Counted from the first letter of the stretch, positions 12,087-22,720 are shown. The stretch is 64,000 nt of DNA from Prorocentrum cordatum (GCA_963575745.1 CAUYUJ010014176.1:98501-162500), one strand, 5' to 3'. The notes: a model not told the origin generated them from the sequence alone. Numbers and translations are program-made.

Positions 12087-12251
12087 GAGGCCACCGCCGA
12101 GAAGCGCAAGGCCAAGGCCCTGGCGGGCCTGAAGCTCATGGCCGGCGGCGAGCAGGGCGGCGAGGCCGCCGCGGCCTCCGCGGCCGCCCCGGACGGCGCG
12201 GAGGCCGCGGCCGCGTACAAGCTCCGCGGCGAGACGAACTCAGACCGCACA
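12087..12251 (+). CDS. Candidate exon, Ala/Lys-rich
   Basis: The segment starts after GCTCGTGAG (AG|G) and runs 55 codons in phase 0 to a consensus-like donor, ACA|GTACGT. The peptide begins EATAEKRKAKALAGLKLMAG and ends AAYKLRGETNSDRT. Splice signals at both ends, and a composition unlike the flanking repeats, favour a real exon. I do not recognise the protein. It could belong to the same plus-strand gene as the SLU7 exons downstream, or to another gene. Confidence 0.35.
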
Positions 12252-12489
12252 GTACGTCGGGGGTAGCGTCAGCCATCGGTGGTTGAAAGGGGGTACTTTG
12301 GGGTTCCCATGTTCCGAACCGCTTCAAGCGCCTTCCTCTTCAACGATCGAATGGCTTCACCTCTTCCGTCCTCCCAAGGTGGCGGACGGAGAGAGAGCCC
12401 AATCTGCTTTTAACGCCTTCCTACTTCATGTTTCTACCTACCTACTTCTTCCGACTGATGGGTAGGGGGGAAAAGCTCAGGGGTGCGTT

Positions 12490-12690
12490 GCATCGTCGAA
12501 CCCCCGTCGCCCCTTGATCGCCGACAGGGGTACGACAGCCTACCCCGCCCAGGACTGCGGTTTCGCCATCGAGGGCCCATCGCCGATCTACCCGTGATGC
12601 GTCGCCGATTCCAGCTCGATGTTTCCCCTTCTGAGCCAGTCCACTGGTGGTGGCCAAAACTTGGGCCTCCGGTGGCCGTTCGGGACGATT
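12490..12690 (+). repeat. Dispersed repeat R2 (ATCGCCGAT-rich), copy 1
   Basis: This copy shares CCCATCGCCGATC, TCGCCGATTCCAG..TGATGTT and CTGAGCCAGT with blocks at about 27300-27400, 28865-29000 and 56445-56615. A reverse-oriented copy lies at about 48600-48760, and the GAGCCAGTC part recurs at about 37790-37860. GC-rich, non-coding in appearance. Confidence 0.6.
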
Positions 12691-13185
12691 CTGGCGCCCC
12701 TGGGACGCTCTCGGCGAGGCGCAGCTGCTGGAGAGCGTCCCGAGGCTGGAAAGCCGTCAAGAACCGACGATGGCGATCGAAAACCGTAGACCTCGAACTT
12801 GGAAACTTCACCCTCAATACGAGTACCGATGCCCTTCCCACAATACCTGTATCCCCTAACGTTCCCCTTCAATACTGGCACCGATGCCCTTCCTCGTGTT
12901 CGCCCTCCTGGGCTTTCTGGGGGGCCGTCGTCGCCGCGTCCAGATTCGCTGCGAAGTCCTGGTCAGAATGCACCTCGGACCAGGTCCGGGGGAGTAGCGG
13001 TATCAGTGTCTTTATGTTCCCCCACGTTCGGGGGAGGCTTGGTTCTCACCCCCCATGGGGGAACCCACGCCTTCGAGACGCCCCTCTCGGGAGGTCTTCG
13101 ATACGATGGGTTCTCCCAGAGGGGTAGGAATACAGCTCCCCCAGTTGTGGCTGGTCGGAGCTCTCTCCATCTTCTTCGGCGTCGC
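12691..13185. other. Unassigned, GC-rich
   Basis: Nothing identified. A modest self-complementary stretch lies at about 13045-13125 (GGGGGAACCCA and TGGGTTCTCCC). The CGT/TGT-rich tract begins directly after. Confidence 0.45.
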
Positions 13186-13381
13186 CGTCGTCGTCTGTGT
13201 CTGTGTCTGTGTCTGTGTCTCAGTCTGTGTATGTGCCGTATGTGCCTTTGTCTGAGTCTGTGCCTGTGCCTGTGTCTGTGTCTGAGTCTTTACCTGTTCC
13301 TGCTCTTGTCTCTGCGTCGCCGTCTCTGTGTCTGAGCCGTCGCCGTCATCAATCTCGTCGTCGTCTTCGTCGTCGTCAATC

Positions 13382-13412
<31 letters not shown>

Positions 13413-13413
13413 G

Positions 13414-13457
<44 letters not shown>

Positions 13458-13560
13458 GGTCAACGTCGTCGTCGTCGTTTGCGTCGTCGTTTGCGTCGTT
13501 GTTTGCATCTGCGGCGTCGACGTCGTTGTTTGCTTGCGTCGTCGTCGTCGTCGCCGTTTG
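13186..13560. repeat. (TGTGTC)n / (CGT)n microsatellites
   Basis: TGTGTCTGTG-type repeats (about 13190-13320) grade into nearly pure CGT (about 13330-13560). All frames are open, giving poly-Ser, poly-Arg or poly-Val on plus and poly-Asp or poly-Thr on minus. Not genes. Confidence 0.95.
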
Positions 13561-14044
13561 CTCCATTTCCTCGGTTCTCCCTCTTCCGTTGCTCCTCTCT
13601 CCGAAGACGGGCCTCGGACGCCCCAAGATGACCCCACGGTTGCTGAGGTGGCCCCCGGTGGACCCAGGATGGCGCCACGAGGCCCCCTTCGCCTGCTCCT
13701 GCTCCTCCCCCCCCCTCCTCACTGCCTCCATGCCTCCATGCCTCCCTCTCGTGTGCCCCTCCCTGCCCTCCCTCCCCTCCAGTGCCTTCTTCCGTCCCTG
13801 TCCCCATGCCTCCTCCATCTCCCCGTCCTCTGTCCTCCTGCGTCCTTCTCCGTTCCCTTCCCTCCTCTCTCTTTCCCGCAAGGCTCAGCGAGAAGAAGAA
13901 TTCGGGCTTCGGCCACGTCCTCGAGGACCAGGTTGCGGCGCTGGACCAGAAGGCCGTCGCGAAGGCCAGGCCCCCCACTCCCGCTGTTCCCACCCCTGTT
14001 GCTCTTCATTCACTTTCTCGTTCTCGTCCTCACTCCAAAATGTC
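13561..14044. other. Spacer with one possible exon
   Basis: Mostly CCT/CTCC-rich sequence. At about 13888-13970 a pyrimidine tract ending CCCGCAAG is followed by G and a short open segment reading LSEKKNSGFGHVLEDQVAAL. It could be an exon with AG|G acceptor and GC donor, but a second frame is equally open and no family is recognised. Confidence 0.3.
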
Positions 14045-14121
14045 TCCCGCCTCCCTCTCATCATCATCACCATTATGATCAGCGCCACCATCACCACCAT
14101 CGCCATCACCACCAGCAATAC

Positions 14122-14153
<32 letters not shown>

Positions 14154-14284
14154 CTATCATCACCTTCATCATCATCACCTTCAGCATCACCATCATCACC
14201 ATCATCACCATCATCACCATCATCACCATCAGCATCATCATACTCATCAGCACCACCACCATCACCAATCCTACCACCACCACC

Positions 14285-14349
<65 letters not shown>

Positions 14350-14592
14350 TATCATCATCACCATCACCATCACCAACACCATCACCATCACCATCACCGC
14401 CATCATCATCACCAACATCATCTTCAGCATCATCACCAACCTCACCATCGTCATCATCATGATCATCCTCACCTTCATAATTATCATGATGATCAGCACC
14501 ATTATCCTCACCGTAATCCCCCTCCCCACCATCAACACTAACACCATCGTCGCCACCATCATCATCGTCATCATCATCATCATCACCATTGC

Positions 14593-14649
<57 letters not shown>

Positions 14650-15024
14650 CATCACTATCACCATCATCGTCATCATCATCACCATCGTCATCGTCATCAC
14701 CACCACCATTACCATCAGCATCATCAGCATCACCATCATCATCAGCATCATCACCCCGATCATCAGCATCAGCATCATCATCATCCGCATCATCACCATC
14801 ATCGTTATCATCAACATCATCACCATCATCTTCATCATCCTCATCCCCATCCTCATCATCATCACGATCTCATCGTCATCATCAACATCATTGTCATCGT
14901 CATCGTCATCGTTATGTTCATCGTCATCGTCATCATCATCGTCATCGTCATCGTCATCGTCATCATCATCATCACCATCATCATCATCATCGTCGTCATT
15001 GTCATCATCACTGCCACCACCATC

Positions 15025-15092
<68 letters not shown>

Positions 15093-15094
15093 AC

Positions 15095-15143
<49 letters not shown>

Positions 15144-15241
15144 GGCCACCGCCATCATCATCAGCATCATCATCAGCATCATCATTATCATCGTCATCCT
15201 TCTCTTCCTCATCATCCGCCTCCTCCTCCTCCTCATCATCA
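14045..15241. repeat. (CAT)n microsatellite, 1.2 kb
   Basis: About 1.2 kb of CAT with CAC, CGT and CCT variants. Long pure runs lie at about 14300-14350, 14600-14645 and 15050-15140. Frames give poly-His, poly-Ile, poly-Ser on plus and poly-Asp or poly-Met on minus. The tract ends exactly at the 5' end of the spliced-leader relict. Confidence 0.97.
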
Positions 15242-15263
15242 TCCGTAGCCATTTTGGCTCATG
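15242..15263 (+). other. Relict dinoflagellate spliced leader
   Basis: TCCGTAGCCATTTTGGCTCA followed by TG. The known dinoflagellate leader is 22 nt (DCCGUAGCC...GGCUCAAG), and this copy differs only at position 21. It is followed by an ATG reading frame, not by the GT donor of an SL RNA gene. The simplest reading is a leader carried on a trans-spliced mRNA that was reverse-transcribed and reinserted. This type of event is documented for dinoflagellate genomes. Confidence 0.9.
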
Positions 15264-15314
15264 GCCGACCAGGGCTTCTTTGACCGCGAGTCCTTTGGGT
15301 GTGTTGAGCGGTAG
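15261..15314 (+). pseudogene. Short frame fused to the leader relict
   Basis: The ATG overlaps the end of the leader. The frame reads MADQGFFDRESFGCVER and then stops, so any retroposed gene here is truncated or frameshifted after 17 codons. I do not recognise the peptide. Confidence 0.4.
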
Positions 15315-15359
15315 GACCGCTCTGGCGCCAATGGTCAACATACATGTTCTCCGCCTTCG

Positions 15360-15894
15360 AGTGGGGCTGGCCCCGATCTGGAGGCCAAGCCCCTGGACGC
15401 CAAGCTCATCGATGAACGGGGCAATGCAGCGTCGGCAAGGGCGTCAGCCAAGGCGAGCCAGGCGGCATAGGACGCGCTGCTGATGCAGCGGGCAGCACAA
15501 GTAGCACCGCCACCAGCAGAAGGAGGAGGAGGAGGAGGAGGAGGAGGAGGAGGAGGAGGTGGAGGGGGAGGAGGAGGAGGAGTAGGAGGAGGAGGAGGAG
15601 GAGGAGGAGGAGGAGGAGGAGGAGGAGGAGGTACACCACGCCACGAACTCGGGAGCACGCGTCAAGAGGTTCGACGGGCTGCTCGAGCAGGCCAGAGGTA
15701 TGCTCGCCTCGCAGAGGCCTACGGCAAGCTGGTCGGCCAGCAAAATCGCCAACGAAGCCGATGAGAGCGAGGAGCGTTCCGACGCCGGCACGGGGGAGGA
15801 CGCCCAAGAGCTCAACGTAGCGTTGGACGCCCTCATGGACGAATCTGGTAACCCCATGCCCACGATAATAATGTACCCCCCCCCCCCCCCTTAA
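15360..15894 (+). pseudogene. Possible coding remnant split by a GGA tract
   Basis: One frame reads DLEAKPLDAKLIDERGNAAS and then Ala/Ser-rich helix-like sequence up to a stop near 15470. After a (GGA)n tract (about 15522-15632) another frame gives GARVKRFDGLLEQARGM, IANEADESEERSD and ALDALMDESG, ending in a poly-C run. These pieces look like a charged, helical protein and not like repeat by-products. They could be the body of the retrogene marked by the leader. No family is recognised and the frames do not join directly. Confidence 0.3.
15522..15632. repeat. (GGA)n microsatellite
   Basis: A 110-bp GGA run with single GGT and GTA interruptions. It sits between two coding-like segments. Confidence 0.95.
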
Positions 15895-16049
15895 GTCGTT
15901 AGAGTTTTTTATCGTCGACCAATAAGAGTTTGGTCGGGGGCGCGGGGCGCGGAGGCCAAACTTCATTATCACCTCGGAACGTTATGTTGAGATAGCAAGA
16001 TCAAGTTGTGTTGAAATAGCAACATCAAGCGAAGCGATCACACTTTTTT

Positions 16050-16536
16050 CGGGATGTCTCAAGCGAAACCAAGAATTTTGGGAGGCAGGCTCAAACGAAA
16101 CGAGCAATGTTTCAAGGATGTCTCAAGCGAAACCAGTAATTCTGTGAGGATGTCTCAAGCGATTCGAGAAGCTTGTCGAGGATGTCTCAAGCGAAACAAG
16201 CATATACTCGAGGATGTCTCGAGCGATTCGAGAAGCTTGTCGAGGATGTCTCAAGCGAAACAAGCATATACTCGAGGATGTCTCAAGCGAAACAAGCATA
16301 TACTGAAGGATGTCTCAAGCGAAACGATACGTTTCTTAAGGATGTCTCAAGCGAAAACAACAATTCTGTGAGGATGTCTCAAGCGAAACCAAGAATTTTG
16401 GGAGGCAGGCTCAAACGAAACGAGCAATGTTTCAAGGATGTCTCAAGCGAAACCAGCAATTCTGCGAGGATGTCTCAAGCGATTCGAGAAGCTTGTCGAG
16501 GATGTCTCAAGCGAAACAAGCATATACTCGAGGATT
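16050..16536 (+). repeat. 32-bp minisatellite array A
   Basis: About 15 units, each with a constant part GGATGTCTCAAGCGA and a variable 16-18-bp remainder such as AACAAGCATATACTCGA, TTCGAGAAGCTTGTCGA or AACCAGTAATTCTGTGA. The run starting at 16053 recurs 320 bp later, at 16373, almost unchanged, showing a ten-unit higher-order repeat. The same unit recurs in array B at 18958-19320. Confidence 0.9.
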
Positions 16537-17830
16537 GCTCTTTTTCTTCCTCTTCTCTTCTCCTTCTTTTTTCTTAATTTATATTTTTATTTCTTTATAT
16601 ATTTCATTATTTCTTTATTTTTTTCTCTCTCTCTCCCCATGCCCCCCTGAACTTGTTTATCCCTGGTGTTGATTATCCATGGCAAGTGAGGCACATGAGC
16701 TACCCTACACGAGCACTCAAAAAAATCAATTTTCAGAAAGCGCTTGTAATTAAATCTAATAGATTTGGAACTTGAAATGTTTGCTCTTTTCTTCCTCTTC
16801 TCTTCTCCTTCTTTTTCTTAATTTATATTTTATTTCTTTATTTATTTATTTATTTCTTTCTTTTTTTCCTCTCTCTCCCCATGCCCCCCTGAACTTGTTT
16901 ATCCCTGGGGTTGATTATCCACGGCAATGAGCTCTACACGAGCACTTAACAATTTAATTTTCATAAAGCGTTTGTAATAAAAAATAATACATTTGAATCT
17001 TCAGATTTTTTGTTTTATCCTCCTTTCCTCTCCTCTTCTACTTCTCCTCCTCATTTCTTCTTGTCCTTTTCCTTTTTAATATTTCTTTTATGTATTTCCC
17101 TCAACTCTCTCTTTGTTTTCTTTATTTCTCTCTTTATATCTTTCTCTCTCCCCATGCGCCCCTGAACTTGTTTATCCCTGGGGTTGATTATCCACGGAAA
17201 GTGAGGCACATGAGCTCCTACACGAGCACTTAAAAAAACAATTTCATAAAGCGTTTGTAAATAAAATATAATAGATTTGGAACTTGAAATGTTTGCTTTT
17301 CCTCTTCCTCTCCTCTTCTACTTCTCCTCTTGAATTTTTCTTCTCCTCTTCATTTTCATTATTTCTCTCTCTCTCTCTCTTTCTATCTCTCTGTCTCTCT
17401 CCCCCCCATGCCCCCCTGAACTTGTTTATCCCTGGGGTTGATTATCCATGGAAAATCTGATAGGTTTTTTATTATTTCCTCTCTGTCTTTTTTCTCTCTC
17501 TGTTTCTCTATCTCTCTCTCCTCTTGCTCCTCTCCTGTCTTCTCCTTTCCTCTCCTCCTCTCCTTCCTCTCTTGCTTTTCATTATCTCCTCTTCTTCTCT
17601 CTCTCTCTCTCTCTCTCTCTTTCTCAATTTTCATAAAGCGTTTCTGATGGATTTGAAACTTGAAATTTTCCTCCTCCTCTATCTGTCTTTCTTTCTATAT
17701 ATATTCTCTTCTTCTTTTTATTATTCTTCTTCTTTATTATAAGTTAGTTTCTGCGAAATGTGTTATATCTTTCTTATTGTTAATATATTTTTTTCTTTTT
17801 TTCCTTCTCTCTCTCTTCTCTCTCTCTCTC
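16537..17830. repeat. AT-rich island with four long repeat units
   Basis: The block CCCCATGCCCCCCTGAACTTG, then TTTATCCCTGGGGTTGATTAT, recurs at about 16635, 16877, 17150 and 17404 (spacings 242, 273 and 254). It is linked by TTTCATAAAGCGTTTGTAA, GATTTGGAACTTGAAATG and CT-rich spacers. The stretch is AT- and pyrimidine-rich, in sharp contrast to the rest of the window. No gene seen. Confidence 0.85.
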
Positions 17831-17835
17831 TCTCA

Positions 17836-18082
17836 GCACAACCCCCCCAGCACAACCCTCCAGCACAACCCTCCAGCACAACCCTCCAGCACAACCCTCC
17901 AGCACAACCCTCCAGCACAACCCTCCAGCACAACCCTCCAGCACAACCCTCCAGCACAACCCTCCAGCACAACCCTCCAGCACAACCCTCCAGCACAACC
18001 CTCCAGCACAACCCTCCAGCACAACCCTCCAGCACAACCCTCCAGCACAACCCTGCAGCACAACCCCTCAGCACAACCTCTT
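17836..18082 (+). repeat. 13-bp tandem array, about 19 copies
   Basis: Near-perfect head-to-tail copies of AGCACAACCCTCC. Because 13 is not a multiple of 3, all frames cycle through the same peptide, (STTLQHNPPAQP) on plus. It abuts the left end of palindrome FB3. Confidence 0.97.
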
Positions 18083-18776
18083 GAGGTTTATTATCGTCGG
18101 CCGTTTTTTATCATCGGCAGTGGTCGATAGCAACTCCTGGGCTCTCCGGGAACACGGCGGCACGCAAATGATACGCATGTTTTTGAAACGCTTCATTTTG
18201 ATATATATATATATATGTATATATATACATATATTATTTAATTGCGAATTCCATTGAAATCTTTTCGAATTTGCGAAATCGAGCCGTCAGGCGCTTGAAT
18301 GCCGCACTGCGTTCGAGATTTAGGCGAAAGCGTGTGCGACGCAATTTTCTCATGACACGCATTTTTTTGAAAAACCTTATTTTGACAAAAAATACTATAT
18401 TTGGTTGCGAATTCCATTGAAATCCTTTCGGAATTGCGAATTCGAGCCCGCACGCGCCTGAATGCCACACTGCGTTCGATATTCGGGCAAAAGCGCGTGC
18501 GACGCAACTTTCTCATAAATGCGTCGCGTGCTTAAATCTCGAACGCAATGTGGCATTCAAGCGCCTGACGGCTCGATTTTGCAATTTTGAAAGGATTACA
18601 ATGGAATTCGCAATTAAAAACAGTTTTTTTGTTTTCCGAAAAAAATGCGTATCATTTGCGTGCCGCCGTCTTCCGGGAGAGCTCAGGAGTTGCGATTGAC
18701 CATTGCCGATGATAAAAAACTGCCGACGATAATAAACCTCAGCCGATGATACAAACTGCCGACGATCATAAACCTC
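18083..18776. repeat. FB3, 0.7-kb palindrome
   Basis: Left arm about 18083-18321 and right arm about 18534-18776 are inverted copies. Shared blocks in order are GAGGTTTATTATCGTCGGC, TTTTTTATCATCGGCA, GGCACGCAAATGATACGCAT, AATTGCGAATTCCATTG, AAATCGAGCCGTCAGGCGC and GCGTTCGAGATTTA. The roughly 210-bp centre holds a third, direct copy of the GCGAATTCCATTGAAATC block (about 18410-18520). The left arm carries an extra (TA)n insertion at about 18198-18235. Nothing in it encodes a protein. Confidence 0.85.
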
Positions 18777-18789
18777 AGAGGAGCGCACG

Positions 18790-18791
18790 GC

Positions 18792-18826
<35 letters not shown>

Positions 18827-18900
18827 TCACCTCTCTCTCTCTCTCCCCCTCCCTCCCTCTCTCCTCTTTCTCTCACTATCTCTCTCTGCTCAAGGTGAGC
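18790..18900. repeat. (GA)n and (CT)n tracts
   Basis: A GA run at about 18795-18825 is followed by CT-rich sequence at about 18828-18890. Confidence 0.9.
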
Positions 18901-18957
18901 TGCTGAAGCAGAGCTGCTCAAGCAGATGGCTGCTCAGAGAGCAGAACCAGACAATGA

Positions 18958-19320
18958 GACCTTCGAGAATAAAAAACACAATTATTTCGAGGATGTCTCA
19001 AGCGAAATAAGCAATAGTTTGACGGTGTCTCAAGCGAAATAAGCAATAGTGTCAGGATGTCTCAAGCGAAATACGCAATAGTTTCAGGATGTTCAGGCGA
19101 AATCAGCAATAGTTTGATAATGCTTCAAGCGAAAACGCAATTATTTCGAGGATGTCTCAAGCGAAATAAGCAATTGTTTGACGGTGTCTCAAGCGAAATA
19201 AGCAATAGTTTGTGGATGTCTCAAGCGAAACAAGGGATTTGCCGAGGATGTCTCCAGCGAGATAAGCCATTGTTGAGGACATTTTAATGAAGACTAAACG
19301 CCAAGGATGTCTCAAGACGT
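18958..19320 (+). repeat. 32-bp minisatellite array B
   Basis: About 11 diverged units of GGATGTCTCAAGCGAAATAA followed by GCAATAGTTT-like tails. It has the same constant part and orientation as array A 2.4 kb upstream. Confidence 0.88.
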
Positions 19321-19989
19321 GCTCGGTTTGGTCTCCTCTTGATCATCTCTTACTTCGAGATTATGCTGAGGTCTGGTGGGCTACTATGATTATTTCCCCT
19401 GAACCCCGAACTTTATTATCCCCTAGTGCTTATTATCGTGAGCATGGGGTTAGTGGTGGCATCGCTGCTCCTGCCGAGGGCGAGCCACGGGCTGCAGATC
19501 CCGACGGAGCAGGAGGACAAGACCGAGGGGTGGCTGCTTGGAAGAAGGCCGCCGCCGCCCTGCAGCAGTGTGTGGCAAGCGGTCGGAAGGGTATCAAAGG
19601 TAGCGACGTGGAGAGCACGGCGGCTGGCGTCGGCGGCGCAAGTGTAGAGACAGCTGGGCGGTGTGGAGGCGACCAGGCGGTTTGCATGGTCTAGCGGGTC
19701 TGGCACTGCCGCCAATGCGCCTGTTGCTGGGGGCGGAGGAGGCGCGGCAAGCTTTTCGCGACCCTCGCGGTGAACGGCAGCGGGCTGGGGGCCTCTCGCG
19801 GCGCTCTGGGGGGAGTCGGGGCTCGCGTCGAAGTCCCACGACCCGCGTTGCTTCAGCAACGCGCCCCGTGCAGCCACAGGCAGCCACCGGGGGGGGCGCA
19901 GGAGCAATTGTGTCATAAGTCGTGCGTCAACGCTTCCATCGCCGCGGGAGTTGCAGGACCGCGAGGTGCTAGTGGGGTTTGGGCAGCTA

Positions 19990-22720
19990 GTGGCGGTGCG
20001 GGCATTGCAGTCGGGACGCGCCGAGGCATGGCGGAGCCGCTCGGCGAAGGCCGAGCGCATGTCAAGCAAGTGAGAGCTACCATCGTGCACGAAGAAGGCG
20101 TGAAGTCAGGAGACTTCCTCCTCGGGTCCATTTACCTTGGCCCATGGGCTGCTTGGGTCGCGGGACCTGGGGCCCGTTGATGGCGGTGGGCGACGCCGTC
20201 GCGACAGCATGGAGAAGCTGCGCGCTCGGCGGGGATTGGAACGTCAGCCCCGAGACGTTCCGCAGTCGAGCGTGCGCATGGCTGGCGGCGATGGGCGGCG
20301 TGGTTGCGTCGGACTCCAAGGGCGTCGGCGCGCGCTGCTTCGACTTTGCCAAGCCGCCCTCGCACCCTGACTGGTTCGTCGTCGCGAGGGACATGTCAGA
20401 CATGGTGCTGGGATGCGAGGTGGTGCTGGACAAGAGCGACTTCGGGGCGGCAGCAGTCAGACCGCATCGAGGAGCGCGACTGAAGCCAAAGGCCCGCGGG
20501 CCCGAGCCCTTGGAATGGCGCATGGCGGCGCCGAGGCCCTTCCCGCAGACCCCAGCCCAGGGTCCGCTGCAGCCCGGGGGGGGGGGGGGGGCCCTCGCAG
20601 CGGTGGGCTTGCTCGGGGGTGAAGGCCGCGGAGCTGCTCGGCGATGTGGAATATGGGCTCGTGCGCGTCCAGATGGTGCACCCCGGCGTCGTGGGGCGCT
20701 ACGTTGCGATGAACGAGGGCCTCGTCGAGCGGGTGGTGAGCCCGAACGTGGTGATGAATTGCGCCGGGGCGGAGGTGGGCGGGCCCCCGCGCGCGCGGAT
20801 GGCGGTGTCGGACTACCTGCTCTCCGTCGGCGCGGTGGGCGCCGAGTCGACAGGGGGGGCCCCGCGGGGCCTCGCCACTGTTGGAGGGCATTGCGCGTGC
20901 AGTGGGCGGCATCGGCAAGCTATGAGCGACGACGAGTCTGGGCGTCTGCGGCGAGGCGGTGGGCGGGGGTCAGGGCCGCAGCCGGCGGAAGAGAACGGAG
21001 CAGGTGCTTCCAGGACTGGGCGCGTCGGTCGCTGGGCGCAGGCGCTGGGGCGAGTCGCAATTTTCAGCGGGGGCCTCGATCGCGTTCGGAGCTCGGGCGG
21101 CCCCTGCCGTGGCGGGCCCGCAGCGCGGGGTCAGAAACGATGGGGGTTGGCGCGCGACTTCTGGGCGAAGGGCGCGCGGCGCGTCCCACTTGAGGGGGGG
21201 GCGTTCGAGGCGGGGGCTATGGGGGCGGGGCCGCCCCTGCCGGGGCCCGCGGCGGGCGGCGTGAGAGGAGCTGCCGGGTCTTTCCCGGCGAGAGCGGGGG
21301 TGGGCGTGGGCGGGCCGAGGTCGCGCCGGTTCAGTCTGTGCGACGAGTTCGTCGCGGCGGCGAGCGACCTGGCGATGGGCTGCGAGTGTCTTGGCGCCGA
21401 TCCCAGTGGCGGGCGCGAGGCCAGTGATCATGCTACCTGTGCCAGCAGAAGGGGCTCTCCAGTGGGCCCCTCTGGTCCCCGAGGCCTTCGAGCAATGCGC
21501 GGCGGCGCTTCTGGGGGGGGGCGCGATGGGGCGTCTGGAGGTGCTGCGTGGTGGCAACTGCTGCGGCGCCGGGGGCGGCCTCCACCGCCGTCGCGCTGGA
21601 CCTGTGCAAGGCGAGCTGGTGGACTTGGCGGCGGCGCAGGAGCGAGGAGTTCTGGCGGGGTGCCTTGTTCGGTTGCTGGGCTTGGCGCTGTCGGTCTACG
21701 CTGGGCCGCGTCGCATCGAGCTCGAGACCGCCGTCGGGCCCCCTTTGCGCTTGGGCGCGGGGCTGGTGGCTGGCTGCTCGCAGGCCGGTCGCCGCCCCGA
21801 GGGCGCCGTGCTCGTCGCGGCAGACGGGCGCCGGGGGCTGCGGCGGGAGCTCGCGCCCAGGTTCCACTTGGATATCGTGTTCGACGCCGCCGCCCACCCA
21901 GCGCTCGCGCGCGCCGGGCAGCCATCCGCGCTCGTGGAGGCGGCGGCGGAGGCGGCGATCAAGGAGCTGGAGGAGCCAGGCTGCCAGATCTCGGCGTCCA
22001 AGTGCGCGTCCCTGGCGTCGGGCGAGGGCGCGGCGTGGGCGCTGCTGTGGGAGCTGAACAAGAGGGGCGTCATCTTCCCCCTCGTCGACGAGGCGAGGAA
22101 CTTGGGAGTGAATTTCGCGCGGCGCCAGGGCGGCGCTTTCGTTGCGCGCGCCAGGCGCCAGGCGCCGCAGACTGAAGGGGCAGTTCCCGGGGATCATGGC
22201 GGTGCGGAGGCAGTCCGAGAAGGCCGCGGAGCACCTCCTTGGCCGCGGGGCTGCGTCTTGCAACCTGGTGCGGAGCAGCTGCTTCGACGTGGTCAGACGC
22301 GCGGCTGGGGGGCCGGGCGGGTGGCGACCTCTTCGGCGGCGGGCGAGGGCGCGTGTTATCGCTGGGGTTCCTGCTGGCCGGGAAGCAGCGGGTGGATCCC
22401 GCGGATGCCCGTCCAGGCATGGGCGCTGGCGATCCAGGCGCGGAGAGGTGACGAGGGTGTCCGCGTGCCCGGGGGCGCCTCCGCCGCCGGCGCGAGGGAG
22501 CTGCAGGAGGCGGGCGGGGTGGGCCTTGCGGGGCGCGGGCCCGCTGGCGCGGCAGCCCCGGCGCGCGCGCGCGCCTCGGGCGGGCCCCCGCCGGCCCGAG
22601 GGCCTTCGAGGCGCGCGACGGGGGGCCGCTGGAATTGCTTGGGCTGGGCGGGCGCGCGATCAAGACCGAGGTGGCGCGAGCCCGCGGGCGGGCGCCGCGG
22701 GGGTAGGCGGCCGCGAGCGC
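19990..22720 (+). pseudogene. Decayed endonuclease-RT retroelement (RT type II)
   Basis: Protein signal runs through shifting plus frames. An exonuclease-endonuclease-phosphatase (EEP)-type endonuclease remnant reads GDFLLGSIYL, then LGGDWNVSPETFRSRACAWL and DWFVVARDMSD (about 20095-20440). A linker follows with CFQDWARRSLGAGAGASRNF (about 21005-21070). RT then shows motif A as AVALDLCKA (about 21590), motif B as GLVAGCSQA (about 21760), motif C as HLDIVFD where YVDD is expected (about 21870), motif D as GCQISASKCASLAS (about 21990) and NLGVNFA (about 22100). Loss of one motif C aspartate and many frameshifts show it is inactive. GC content is extreme, so long frames such as 20619-22175 are mosaics and not a protein. 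Ends are not defined. The low-identity tail may reach about 23560. Confidence 0.7.

Noticed and set aside
13328-15283. 651-codon frame over the CGT and CAT tracts.
   Set aside because: Microsatellite translation. It also runs through the spliced-leader relict, which no real protein would do.
15242-15330. SL RNA gene.
   Set aside because: The leader is not followed by a GT donor or an Sm-site-like stretch. It runs straight into an ATG frame.
16050-16536. CRISPR-like array (constant repeat, variable tails).
   Set aside because: The constant part is only 15 bp, the tails recur rather than being unique, no cas genes exist, and the genome is eukaryotic.
20619-22175. 518-codon plus-strand frame.
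   Set aside because: RT motifs of this locus lie in other frames for most of its length. The frame stays open because GC-rich sequence has few stop codons.
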